Part shown: piece by piece, positions 35,567 to 43,651 of the stretch
Numbering within the stretch: the first letter of the stretch is position 1
How the letters are laid out: each line of letters opens with the position of its first letter
NCBI RefSeq assembly: GCF_013112485.1
Contig: NZ_JABFHG010000006.1
Span: 186,001 to 250,000, forward strand
Length of the DNA stretch: 64,000 nt
DNA from: Roseicella sp. DB1501
GTDB lineage: Bacteria; Pseudomonadota; Alphaproteobacteria; Acetobacterales; Acetobacteraceae
Reading direction: 5' to 3'
Notes under the pieces: model-generated
Seen by the model: the letters and a program-made list of their open reading frames with translations, nothing else
Told to the model about the DNA's origin: nothing
The model's database searches: none
Position numbers and translations under genes: made by a program

Positions 35567-36943
35567 ATGGGCTTCGCGCAGGCGGTCGGCGGCACGCGCT
35601 ACCTCTTCCCCGATCTCCGCACCCTGCTGGCGCGGGCGACGCCGCTGCGCTCCGGCGACGTGCTCGCCGGCCTCGCCGCCGGCAGCGCGCAGGAGCGGGT
35701 GGCGGCGCAGCGGGCGCTGGCCGACCTGCCGCTGCGGCATTTCCTCGACGAGGCGGTCATCCCCTATGAGGAGGACGAGGTCACCCGCCTCATCCTCGAC
35801 CGGCACGATGCCGGCGCCTTCGCCCCGGTCGCGCCTCTGACGGTGGGTGGCTTCCGCGACTGGCTGCTCTCCGAGGCCGCCTCCCCCGCCGTGCTGGCCG
35901 CGCTGCGCCCCGGCCTGACGCCGGAGATGGTGGCCGCCGTCAGCAAGATCTGCCGGCTGCAGGACCTGGTGGCGATCGCCGCGAAATGCCGCGTCACCAC
36001 GCGCTTCCGCAACACGCTCGGCCTCCCGGGCTGCCTCTCCATCCGCCTGCAGCCCAACGACCCGGTGGACGACCCGCGCGGCGTCGCCGCCGCCATCCTG
36101 GACGGGCTGCTGCTCGGGGCCGGCGATGCCGTCATCGGCGTCAACCCGGCGACCGACAGCATCGAGACCACCATCCGCCTCATCGAGCTGCTGGATGCGG
36201 TGCGGGACCGCTACGCCATCCCGACCCAGAGCTGCGTGCTGGCGCATGTCACCACCACCCTGCTCGCCATCGAGCGCGGCGCGCCGGTCGATCTCGTCTT
36301 CCAGTCGATCGGCGGCACCGAGGCGGCGAATCGCAGCTTCGGCGTCAGCCTCGCCCTGCTGCGCGAGGCGCGGGAAGCGGCGCTGGGCCTCCGCCGCGGC
36401 AGCCTCGGCAACGACCTGATGTATTTCGAGACCGGCCAGGGCAGCGCCCTCTCGGCCGAGGCGCATCACGGCTGCGACCAGCAGACGGTGGAGGCCCGGG
36501 CCTATGCCGTCGCGCGGGAATTCTCGCCCCTGCTGGTGAACTCGGTCGTCGGCTTCATCGGCCCGGAATACCTGTTCGACGGCAAGCAGATCACCCGCGC
36601 CGGGCTGGAGGACCATTGCTGCGGCAAGCTGCTCGGCCTGCCGATGGGGGTGGATGTCTGCTACACCAACCATGCCGAGGCCGATCAGGACGACGTGGAC
36701 GCGCTGCTCACCCTGCTCGGCGTCGCCGGCGTTACCTACATCATGGGCGTGCCCGGCGCGGATGACGTGATGCTCGCCTACCAGTCCAGCTCCTTCCATG
36801 ACGGCCGCTATCTCCGCGCCGCGCTCGGCAAGCGGCCGGCGCCGGAATTCGCCGCCTGGATGGAGCGGATGGGGCTGGAGGCGGCGAGCGGCGCCGGCGA
36901 GCTGCCGCCGCGCCTCGCCCCGGCGCTGGCGGGGCTGGCATGA
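35567..36943 (+). CDS. eutB: ethanolamine ammonia-lyase, large (heavy) subunit
   Basis: A 458-residue TIM-barrel subunit of the adenosylcobalamin-dependent lyase that turns ethanolamine into acetaldehyde and ammonia. Segments GVNPATDSIETT, ANRSFGVSLALL and YFETGQGSALSAEAHHGCDQQT match the substrate and B12-facing barrel of EutB, and the length is near the usual 453. GGAGGG precedes the ATG at 35567. eutC follows with an ATGA overlap. No microcompartment or reactivase (eutA) gene is adjacent, so the acetaldehyde would be handled elsewhere. Together with nrdJ it shows a real B12 demand in this organism. Confidence 0.92.
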   Translation: MGFAQAVGGTRYLFPDLRTLLARATPLRSGDVLAGLAAGSAQERVAAQRALADLPLRHFLDEAVIPYEEDEVTRLILDRHDAGAFAPVAPLTVGGFRDWLLSEAASPAVLAALRPGLTPEMVAAVSKICRLQDLVAIAAKCRVTTRFRNTLGLPGCLSIRLQPNDPVDDPRGVAAAILDGLLLGAGDAVIGVNPATDSIETTIRLIELLDAVRDRYAIPTQSCVLAHVTTTLLAIERGAPVDLVFQSIGGTEAANRSFGVSLALLREAREAALGLRRGSLGNDLMYFETGQGSALSAEAHHGCDQQTVEARAYAVAREFSPLLVNSVVGFIGPEYLFDGKQITRAGLEDHCCGKLLGLPMGVDVCYTNHAEADQDDVDALLTLLGVAGVTYIMGVPGADDVMLAYQSSSFHDGRYLRAALGKRPAPEFAAWMERMGLEAASGAGELPPRLAPALAGLA

Positions 36944-37701
36944 GTGCCGCCGATCCGCCGGTGACGCCGGCACGATGGAGCGAGCTGCGCCGCTTCACCG
37001 CGGCGCGCGTCGCCCTCGGCCGCGCCGGCAACGGGTTGCCCACCGCGGCGCATCTCGATTTCCAGGAGGCGCATGCGCGGGCGCGGGACGCGGTGCATTC
37101 CGCCCTCGACCCGGCGGCGCTGGAAGCCGCGTTGGCGCCGCTCGGCCTGCCGGTGCTGCGCGTCGCCAGCCAGGCACCGGACCGGCGCAGCTACCTGCTG
37201 CGCCCCGATCTCGGCCGCAGGCTGCGCGCGGGCGATCGCGCCCTGCTGCCTGCGGCGCCGGGCAGCCTGCTCTTCGTCATCGCCGACGGGCTCTGCGCCA
37301 GCGGCGTGCAGGCCCAGGCCCCGGCGGTGATCGGCCATGCCCTGCCGCCTCTCCGCCAGGCCGGCATCCCGGTGGCGCCCATCGTGCTGGCCGAGCAGGC
37401 ACGGGTCGCGCTCGGGGACGAGATCGGCGGCGCCATGGGGGCGCGGCTGGTTGCCATGCTGATCGGCGAGCGGCCGGGGCTGACGGCGCTCGACTCGCTC
37501 GGCCTCTACCTCACCTATGCGCCGCGGCCGGGCCGCAGCGATGCCGAGCGGAATTGCATCTCCAACATCCGCCCCGGCGGGCTCTCCCCCGGGCAGGGCG
37601 CCGGCAAGCTGGTCTGGCTGGTGCGGGCGGCGCTCGGCCAGGGAATGACCGGCGTCGCGCTCAAGGACGAGCAGCCGCTGCCCGGGCGATTGCCGCCATG
37701 A
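36940..37701 (+). CDS. eutC: ethanolamine ammonia-lyase, small (light) subunit
   Basis: A 253-residue partner of EutB that binds the lower side of cobalamin. TAARVALGRAGNGLPTAAHL (residues 15-34) is a typical N-terminal stretch. SERPGLTALDSLG-like and YAPRPGRSDAERNCISNIR segments near the C terminus are diagnostic of EutC. It overlaps eutB by 4 bases (ATGA) and is itself overlapped by the arfB start in the same manner. The subunit length is slightly under the enteric one (about 295) because the N-terminal extension needed for polyhedral organelle targeting is missing, consistent with a non-microcompartment enzyme. Confidence 0.9.
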   Translation: MSAADPPVTPARWSELRRFTAARVALGRAGNGLPTAAHLDFQEAHARARDAVHSALDPAALEAALAPLGLPVLRVASQAPDRRSYLLRPDLGRRLRAGDRALLPAAPGSLLFVIADGLCASGVQAQAPAVIGHALPPLRQAGIPVAPIVLAEQARVALGDEIGGAMGARLVAMLIGERPGLTALDSLGLYLTYAPRPGRSDAERNCISNIRPGGLSPGQGAGKLVWLVRAALGQGMTGVALKDEQPLPGRLPP

Positions 37702-38120
37702 TCCGCGTCACCAACCGCATCAGCCTCGATGAGTCTGAATTGCAGGAGGAGTTCCTGCGCGCCTCCGGCGCCGGCGGGCAGAACATCCAGAAGGTGGAGA
37801 CGGCGGTGCAGCTCCGCTTCGATGTCCTCCGCAGCCCCTCCCTGCCCGAGCCGGTGCGGCAGCGCCTGCTGCGGCTCGGCGGGCGGCGCGTCACCGGCGA
37901 GGGCGTGCTGGTCATCACCGCGCAGCGGCACCGCACGCAGCTCCGCAACCGCGAGGACGCGCGCGAGCGCCTGCTCGCCCTGATCCGCGAGGCGGCGACG
38001 CCGCCCCCGCCGCCGCGCCGGCCGACCAGGCCGACGCTCGGCGCGAAGACGCGCCGGCTGGAGGGCAAGGCGAAGCGGGGCGACGTCAAGCGGCTGCGCG
38101 GCCGCCCGGATGCCGAGTGA
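37698..38120 (+). CDS. arfB: alternative ribosome-rescue peptidyl-tRNA hydrolase ArfB (YaeJ)
   Basis: A 140-residue protein with the release-factor catalytic loop GAGGQN (GGQ at residues 26-28). A basic, flexible C-terminal tail (TRRLEGKAKRGDVKRLRG) inserts into the empty mRNA channel. ArfB frees ribosomes stalled on non-stop messages. Lacking codon-recognition domains, it is not a standard release factor. Its ATG overlaps the eutC stop (ATGA), an unexpected coupling of ethanolamine use to ribosome rescue that is probably chance operon placement. It ends 16 bases before the convergent BMP-family gene. Confidence 0.92.
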   Translation: MIRVTNRISLDESELQEEFLRASGAGGQNIQKVETAVQLRFDVLRSPSLPEPVRQRLLRLGGRRVTGEGVLVITAQRHRTQLRNREDARERLLALIREAATPPPPPRRPTRPTLGAKTRRLEGKAKRGDVKRLRGRPDAE

Positions 38121-38136
38121 GTCGCGGCGCGCGGGC

Positions 38137-39210
38137 TCACAGCTTGCCCTGCACGCCCTCCAGGAACCAGTTCATCGACAGGATCTCGGGATCCGTCAGC
38201 GCCTTGCCCTCCGGCACCTTCACCGCGCCGGACTGGTCCCGGAGCGGGCCGGCGAAGACCACCAGCCGGCCGGACTTGATCGCCTCGGTCTTCGCCGCGA
38301 CCTCCTCGAGCAGCGGCGCCGGCAGGGCCGGGTTGACGCGGGAGAGCCGCACCATGCCGCTCGCCAGGCCGCCCCAGACATCGCCGCTGGTCCAGCTGCC
38401 GTCGATCGCCTTGCGCACCCGCTCGATGTAGTAGTCGTCCCAGTGCATCTCGACCGCGGTGGTGTGGGTCTTCGGGGCGTATTTCAGCATGTCGCTGTCA
38501 TAGCCGCTGCACCAGACGCCCTTCTCCTCGGCCGCCTGCACCACGGCGGTGCTGTCCGTGTGCTGCGTCAGGTAGTCGGCGCCCTGCGCCACCAGCGTGT
38601 CCGCCGCCGCGCGCTCCTTGCCCGGATCGAACCAGGAGCTGGTGAAGATCACGCGGATGACGGCCTGCGGATTGACGCTGCGGGCGCCGAGCAGCATGGC
38701 GTTGATCCCCTGGATCACCTCGGGGATCGGGAAGGCGGCGACATAGCCGATGGTGCCGGATTTCGAGAGCCGGCCGGCGATGAGGCCGGTGAGATAGCGC
38801 GGCTCGTAGTAGCGGCCGGAATAGGTGGCGAGGTTGACGGCGCGCTTGTAGCCCGTCGCATGCTCGAACTTCGCCTTGGGAAAGGCACGCGCCACCTTCT
38901 CCACCGGGTTCATGTAGCCGAAGGAGGTGGCGAAGACGAGCTGGTTGCCGTCCTGCGCCAGGCGGCGGATGACGCGCTCGGCATCGGCTCCCTCCGGCAC
39001 GTTCTCGACATAGGCGGTCTTCACCGCCGGGCCGAGCGCCGCCTCCACCGCCCGCCGGCCAAGCTCGTGCTGGAAGGTCCAGCCGGCATCGCCGATCGGC
39101 GAGACATAGACGAAGCCGACCCGGAAGGGATCGGCGGCGCTGGCCGGGCGCAGCGCGGCGGCGCCGAGCAGCGCGGGCAGGGCGAGGAGCGGGCGGCGGT
39201 GCAGGCTCAT
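38137..39210 (-). CDS. BMP family ABC transporter substrate-binding protein
   Basis: A 357-residue periplasmic binding protein of the Bmp/Med/PnrA family. The Sec-type signal peptide ends at ASA near residue 25, with no lipobox cysteine. FRVGFVYVSPIGDAGWTFQHELG is close to the family start (only part is quoted as motif), and FATSFGYMNPV and YVAAFPIPEVIQGINA are conserved. Proteins of this family bind nucleosides, purines or related compounds. The ATG at 39210 is preferred; a TTG at 39246 is possible. It is the last of four genes (ATPase, two permeases, binding protein) in a minus-strand operon. Confidence 0.87.
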   Translation of the reverse strand: MSLHRRPLLALPALLGAAALRPASAADPFRVGFVYVSPIGDAGWTFQHELGRRAVEAALGPAVKTAYVENVPEGADAERVIRRLAQDGNQLVFATSFGYMNPVEKVARAFPKAKFEHATGYKRAVNLATYSGRYYEPRYLTGLIAGRLSKSGTIGYVAAFPIPEVIQGINAMLLGARSVNPQAVIRVIFTSSWFDPGKERAAADTLVAQGADYLTQHTDSTAVVQAAEEKGVWCSGYDSDMLKYAPKTHTTAVEMHWDDYYIERVRKAIDGSWTSGDVWGGLASGMVRLSRVNPALPAPLLEEVAAKTEAIKSGRLVVFAGPLRDQSGAVKVPEGKALTDPEILSMNWFLEGVQGKL

Positions 39211-39242
39211 GCGGCGCGGTATCCCATCGTGGTGCGGCGGTA

Positions 39243-40172
39243 TCAACCGGCGGCGGTGAAAGGCTTGCCCAGGGCGGCGGGCGCGTTGAGCTTCCGCCGC
39301 GTCTCGTCACGCGAGATCAGCACCAGGACGACCACGGTGGCGAGGTAGGGCAGCATCGAGAGGAGATGCGGCGACACCTCCAGCCCGAAGGCCCCGGCCT
39401 GGAATTGCGCGATGGTGACGAAGCCGAAGAAGAGCGCGCCGAGGGCGAGCCAGCCCGGCTTCCAGGCGGAGAAGACCACCAGGGCCAGCGCGATCCAGCC
39501 GCGGCCGGCGACCATGTTCTCCGTCCACATCGGCGTGTAGACCAGGGAGAGATAGGCCCCGCCCAGCCCGGCCATGGCGCCGCCGAACAGCACCGCCGCA
39601 TAGCGCACGCGCAGCACGCCGTAGCCGAGCGCATGCGCTGCCTCGTGGCTCTCGCCCACCGCCCGCAGGATCAGGCCGGCGCGGCTGCGGTAGAGGAAGG
39701 CGCCCACCAGCGCCGGCAGCAGCAGGGCCAGCCAGAGCACCGGGTCGAGCAGCATGAGCTGCTGCGCCACCGGCCCGGCGGCATCGAGCCCGGGCCAGAT
39801 CACGCTGGCCAGGCCGGCGATCGGCGTGCCCTGCCAGGGCAGCCCGATCAGCGCCGAGAGGCCGATGCCGAAGATGGTCAGCGCCAAGCCGCAGGCGACC
39901 TGGTTGGCGCCGAGCGTCAGGGTCAGCAGGCCGAAGAGCAGCGCCATCAGCATCCCCGCCAGCGCCGCGACCAGCAGGCCGAGCAGCGGCTGGCCGGTGG
40001 CGGCGGTGGCGATGAAGCCGGCGGCGGCGCCCACCAGCATCATCCCCTCGACGCCGAGGTTCAGCACGCCCGAGCGCTCCGCCACCAGCTCCCCGAAGCC
40101 GGCGAGCAGCAGCGGCGTCGCGGCCCTCAGCGTGGCGACGAGAAGAGCGAGGAGGACGAAGGCGTCAGGCAT
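39243..40172 (-). CDS. ABC transporter permease, nucleoside-type (second permease)
   Basis: A 309-residue permease of the BPD_transp_2 (RbsC/LivH-like) fold with about nine hydrophobic stretches. VAERSGVLNLGVEGMMLVGA near the N terminus is the signature of the NupQ/YufQ-like member of BMP-linked importers. It overlaps the other permease gene by 8 bases. With the ATPase and the BMP protein it forms a complete importer, plausibly for purine nucleosides or nucleobases. Confidence 0.88.
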   Translation of the reverse strand: MPDAFVLLALLVATLRAATPLLLAGFGELVAERSGVLNLGVEGMMLVGAAAGFIATAATGQPLLGLLVAALAGMLMALLFGLLTLTLGANQVACGLALTIFGIGLSALIGLPWQGTPIAGLASVIWPGLDAAGPVAQQLMLLDPVLWLALLLPALVGAFLYRSRAGLILRAVGESHEAAHALGYGVLRVRYAAVLFGGAMAGLGGAYLSLVYTPMWTENMVAGRGWIALALVVFSAWKPGWLALGALFFGFVTIAQFQAGAFGLEVSPHLLSMLPYLATVVVLVLISRDETRRKLNAPAALGKPFTAAG

Positions 40173-41235
40173 GCCGGCGCGCCACCCGGACCAGCCGCCG
40201 GTCGATGAAGACGTCGCTGGCGAGCAGGAAGAACAGCAGCATGCCCTGGATGGTCCCGGTCGCGGCGATCGGCAGCTGCATCGAGACCTGCAGTTGCTCG
40301 CCGCCGAGATAGATCAGCGCCATCAGCAGCGCCGCGAGCAGGATGCCGAAGGGCTGCAGCCGGCCGAGGAAGGCGACGATGATGGCGGCGAAGCCGTAGC
40401 CGGGCGACATCAGCGGCTGCAGCTGCCCGACCGGTCCCGCCGCCTCGCAGAGGCCGGCGAGCCCGGCCAGGGCGCCGGCGAGGCAGAGGCCGAGCCAGGT
40501 GCCGCGCGCGGCGGAGAAGCCGGCATAGCGCGCGGCGCGCGGCGCCAGGCCGATGGTGCGCAGCCGGTAGCCGGCGACGGTGCGGGCGAGCAGCGCCCAG
40601 GCGAGCGGCACGGCCAGCAGCGCCAGCAGCACGCCGGCATGCAGCCGCGTGCCCTCGACCAGCACCGGCAGCAGCGCATCCGCCTCGAACATCCGGCTCT
40701 GCGGGAAATTGAATCCCTCCGGGTCGATCCAGGGGCCATGCACCAGCCAGCCGAGGAACTGCACCGCGACATAGCTCAGCATCAGCGTGGTCAGGATCTC
40801 ATGCGCGTGGAAGCGCGTCTTCAGCAGCGCCGGGATCGCCGCCCAGGCGGCGCCGCCCGCGGCCCCCGCCAGCAGCATCGCCGGCAGGATCCACCAATGT
40901 CCCTCGCCGCCGAAGGCCAGCGCGATGCCGCCGCCGGCGATCGCCCCCATGGTGAGCTGCCCCTCGGCGCCGATGTTCCAGAGGCCGGCCTGCACCGCGA
41001 CGGCGATGCCGATGGCGCAGAGCAGCAGCGGCGTCGCCTTCAGGCCGAGCTCGGTCAGCCCATCGAGCGTCGAGAGCGGGTCGAGGAAGAGGGTCCGCAG
41101 CGCCACCAGCGGATCGTAGCCCAGGGCGGCGAAGACCAGGCCACCGCCCGCCGCGGCCAGGACCGCCGCCAGCACCGGCGACAGCCAGAGCATGGCGCGC
41201 GAGGGCTCCGGCCGCGCCTCAAGCCGCAGCGGCAT
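40165..41235 (-). CDS. ABC transporter permease, nucleoside-type (first permease)
   Basis: A 356-residue permease of the NupP/YufP type. AGLWNIGAEGQLTMGAIAG (about residues 82-100) is the family signature, and HAHEILTTLMLSYVA lies in the cytoplasmic coupling region. The start at 41235 has AGAGGA upstream and overlaps the end of the ATPase gene by 17 bases; a start at 41265 is less likely. About ten membrane segments are visible. It pairs with the second permease to form the channel of the BMP-type importer. Confidence 0.87.
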   Translation of the reverse strand: MPLRLEARPEPSRAMLWLSPVLAAVLAAAGGGLVFAALGYDPLVALRTLFLDPLSTLDGLTELGLKATPLLLCAIGIAVAVQAGLWNIGAEGQLTMGAIAGGGIALAFGGEGHWWILPAMLLAGAAGGAAWAAIPALLKTRFHAHEILTTLMLSYVAVQFLGWLVHGPWIDPEGFNFPQSRMFEADALLPVLVEGTRLHAGVLLALLAVPLAWALLARTVAGYRLRTIGLAPRAARYAGFSAARGTWLGLCLAGALAGLAGLCEAAGPVGQLQPLMSPGYGFAAIIVAFLGRLQPFGILLAALLMALIYLGGEQLQVSMQLPIAATGTIQGMLLFFLLASDVFIDRRLVRVARRHA

Positions 41236-42754
41236 CGGCCATCCTCTGGGCATCCCCGGGGGCACTGCCCATCAGCAGGCCGATCGCCTCGGCGCCGGTT
41301 TCCGCCACCGGCACGGGCGGGGAGAGGCGGCCGCCGGCCAGCACCGCGATGCGGTCGGCGAGGCCGAGCAGCTCGTCCAGATCCTCGCTCACCACCAGGA
41401 TGCCGGCCCCGGCCGCCGCCAGGTCTAGCAGCGCCTGATGGATGGCGACCGCCGCGCCGATATCGACGCCCCAGGTCGGATGCGCCGCCAGCAGCACGCG
41501 CGGGCCGGCATCGATCTCCCGCCCGACGATGAACTTCTGCATGTTGCCGCCCGAGAGGCTGCGGCCGCGGGCCGCGATGCCGGCGGCCCGCACGCCGAAG
41601 CGCGCGATCAGCCGCGTCGCCAGCGCCCTGACCGCGCCGGGATCGAGCAGGCCGCGCGGCGCCGTGCGGGCATCGAGCCGCGTCAGCAGCGCATTCTCGG
41701 CCAGGCTGTAATCGGCGATGGCGCCGCGGCCGAGGCGTTCCTCCGGGATGAAGGCGAGGCCGCGCGCCCGCCGCGCCGCCGGGCCGAGATGGCCGACCGG
41801 CCGCCCGTCGAGCGCGATGCGCGCCGCCGCGCTGCGGCGCTCGCCGGCCAGCGCGGCCAGTAGCTCCGCCTGGCCGTTGCCGGCAACCCCGGCGATGCCG
41901 AGGATCTCGCCGGCGCGCAGCTCGAGCGCGATGTCGCGCAGCGTCGTGCCGAAGGGCTCCTCCGGCGCCAGGGTCAGCCGATCGACCACCAGGCAGGGCG
42001 GGCCGGGCTGCCGGGCGGCGCGCGTGGTGCGGACGACGCGGCCGCCGATCATCATCTCGGCGAGGGATTCCGCCGTCTCGGCGCGCGGGTCGCAGCGCGC
42101 CGCCACGCGCCCGGCCCGCAGCACGGTGGCGGCGCTGCACAGCGCCCGGATCTCCTCCAGCTTGTGGCTGATGTAGAGGACCGAGCAGCCCTCCGCCGCC
42201 AGCCGCCGCAGCATGGCGAAGAGGCCTTCCACCTCCTGCGGCGTCAGCACGCTGGTCGGCTCGTCCAGGATCAGCAGCCGGGGCTGCTGCAGCAGGCAGC
42301 GCAGGATCTCGATCCGCTGCCGCTCGCCGACCGAGAGGTGGTGCACATGCCGTCCGGGATCGACCGCGAGGCCGTAGCGCGCCGCGACCTGCCGGATCTC
42401 CGCCGCGAGCGCCTCCAGGGGCCGCGTGCTGCCGAGGCCAAGGGCGATGTTCTCCGCGACGGTCAGGGTCTCAAAGAGCGAGAAATGCTGGAACACCATG
42501 CCGATGCCGAGGCGCCGCGCGGCATTCGGATCGGCGATGGCGACCGGGCGGCCGTCCCAGGCGATCTCCCCCGCATCGGGGGCGACGACGCCGTAGACGA
42601 TCTTCATCAGCGTGGACTTGCCGGCGCCATTCTCGCCGAGAAGGGCGTGGATCTCGCCCGGCGCGACGCTCAGCGCGACCTCGTCATTCGCCAGCGTGGC
42701 GCCGTAGCGCTTGACGATGCCGGTCAGGGCCAGACGCGGCGGCGTCGGGCTCAT
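41219..42754 (-). CDS. ABC transporter ATP-binding protein with two ATPase domains (BMP-type importer)
   Basis: A 511-residue tandem ATPase. Domain 1 (residues 1-240) has Walker A GENGAGKSTLM, signature LSVGERQRIE and Walker B LLILDEPTSVL. Domain 2 (about 260-511) has the degenerate P-loop GVAGNGQAE and signature LSGGNMQK, which is normal for the RbsA/NupO class where only one site is fully active. Its Walker B region reads VLLAAHPTWGVD, lacking the usual DEPT, again family-typical. It is the first gene of the importer operon, preceded by a hairpin that ends the upstream PepSY gene. Confidence 0.9.
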   Translation of the reverse strand: MSPTPPRLALTGIVKRYGATLANDEVALSVAPGEIHALLGENGAGKSTLMKIVYGVVAPDAGEIAWDGRPVAIADPNAARRLGIGMVFQHFSLFETLTVAENIALGLGSTRPLEALAAEIRQVAARYGLAVDPGRHVHHLSVGERQRIEILRCLLQQPRLLILDEPTSVLTPQEVEGLFAMLRRLAAEGCSVLYISHKLEEIRALCSAATVLRAGRVAARCDPRAETAESLAEMMIGGRVVRTTRAARQPGPPCLVVDRLTLAPEEPFGTTLRDIALELRAGEILGIAGVAGNGQAELLAALAGERRSAAARIALDGRPVGHLGPAARRARGLAFIPEERLGRGAIADYSLAENALLTRLDARTAPRGLLDPGAVRALATRLIARFGVRAAGIAARGRSLSGGNMQKFIVGREIDAGPRVLLAAHPTWGVDIGAAVAIHQALLDLAAAGAGILVVSEDLDELLGLADRIAVLAGGRLSPPVPVAETGAEAIGLLMGSAPGDAQRMADAAAA

Positions 42755-42867
42755 GCCGGGCGCCGCCCTGCCGATGGCATGGACTCCTGCAATGGCCTGC
42801 CTCTTCCCTGTCCGTCCGCGCCACGCGCGATATCGGCCCCGAGCGACTCCGGACGGAAAGAGACCAC

Positions 42868-42886
42868 TGCCGGGGCGGTCCCGGCA
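42868..42886 (-). terminator. hairpin after the PepSY-like gene
   Basis: A 7-bp stem (TGCCGGG / CCCGGCA) with a 5-base loop starts 4 bases after the minus-strand stop of the PepSY-like gene and is followed by GTGGTCTCTTT, a T-enriched tail. This is the most classical intrinsic-terminator arrangement seen in the window. It would insulate the BMP importer operon from read-through. Confidence 0.6.
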
Positions 42887-42890
42887 ATGC

Positions 42891-43334
42891 TCAGCGAATG
42901 ACCGCCCCGGTGCGGGCATTGACCCGCACCTCCACCGGCGTGTCGCCCTGGCGGGCGCGGAGATGGATCACCTCGCCCTCCCGGCTGGCCTCCTCGACAC
43001 CGGTATAGCCGCGTTCCTGCAGCAGGCTGCGGGCCTGGCTTTCGGTGAGCAGCGGGGCGTCGCGCGGCGCGCCGGTCAGCGCATCGATGCGCAGCTCCGG
43101 CACCTTCTCGCCATAGCGGGTCGCATCCAAGACCTTGTAGGTGTCGCCTTCGCGCTCCACCTCGCCGATCTCGTTGTAGCCGCGCGCCCGCAGCACGGTG
43201 CGCACCTGATCGACGGTCAGCCAGGCGGGATTGACCTGCTGCGGCTGCGGATCCTGCGCCGAGGCCGGGCAGGTCGCCGCGGCCAGGGCGAGGAGAACGG
43301 ACAGGATTGGGGCAACAGAGTGCCGCACGGGCAT
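42891..43334 (-). CDS. secreted PepSY-like protein
   Basis: A 147-residue exported protein. A Sec signal peptide ends at ASA near residue 26. Two repeats of about 55 residues follow, each with a helix (VDQVRTVLRARGYNEIGEVE and ESQARSLLQERGYTGVEEAS) and then beta strands ending in VRVNARTG or a related sequence, the pattern of the PepSY fold. PepSY proteins are proposed to inhibit or chaperone proteases or bind periplasmic targets. The longer frame starting at 43565 has no signal. It is a single-gene unit with its own terminator, and the exact role is unknown. Confidence 0.75.
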   Translation of the reverse strand: MPVRHSVAPILSVLLALAAATCPASAQDPQPQQVNPAWLTVDQVRTVLRARGYNEIGEVEREGDTYKVLDATRYGEKVPELRIDALTGAPRDAPLLTESQARSLLQERGYTGVEEASREGEVIHLRARQGDTPVEVRVNARTGAVIR

Positions 43335-43651
43335 GGCGCTGGCTCCGACATGGCCCGTCCCCGGGCAGAATTGCCGGACTAACCGCGCCGGCCGGAGAAG
43401 GTTCATGCGGCCGAAGCTAGCGCCTCGCCTCCCGCTCGTGAACCTCCCGGCCTTGCCGGGATGCCATCGCGGGCGCGCGCCATGACCGGCGCTTGCACTC
43501 GAAGTCGAATTGCAGCGCGGATTGTTCGAGGCTTGGGGCAAGGCCCTGACGCGGCGGGCCGCCATTCCTCGCCGGCGCTCCCGCGATCCGCTCCCAGGCG
43601 CCGATCGAAACCGCCGCTGCCCGTTGTCCTGCTGCGGCTTCGCGGGGAGTT
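43335..43651. other. 317-base intergenic region without a gene
   Basis: Between the PepSY-like gene and the Bug-type gene, both on the minus strand, I see no convincing coding sequence. The right-hand part (about 43580-43651) is a copy of the stop-adjacent dispersed repeat. The left part should hold the promoter of the PepSY-like gene, but no clear hexamers were recognised. Confidence 0.5.
43580..43651 (-). repeat. dispersed stop-adjacent repeat, copy A3 (3' half)
   Basis: Reading the minus strand after the Bug-type TAG come CTCCCCGCGAAGCCGC, CAGGACAACGGGCAGCGGCGG and TTTCGATCGGCG, then CTGGGAGCGGATCGC. It matches the GCGAAGCCGC-CAGGGCAACG-TTCGATGGGCG half of copy A1 and, beyond it, the CTGGCGCGGATCGC that follows A1, while the middle block with TCACAGCCTGCCG is missing. 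Confidence 0.5.

Noticed and set aside
39211-39246. TTG start at 39246 for the BMP-family binding protein
   Set aside because: It would overlap the upstream permease stop, but it places charged residues ahead of an otherwise standard signal peptide and has no ribosome-binding site. The ATG at 39210 is simpler.
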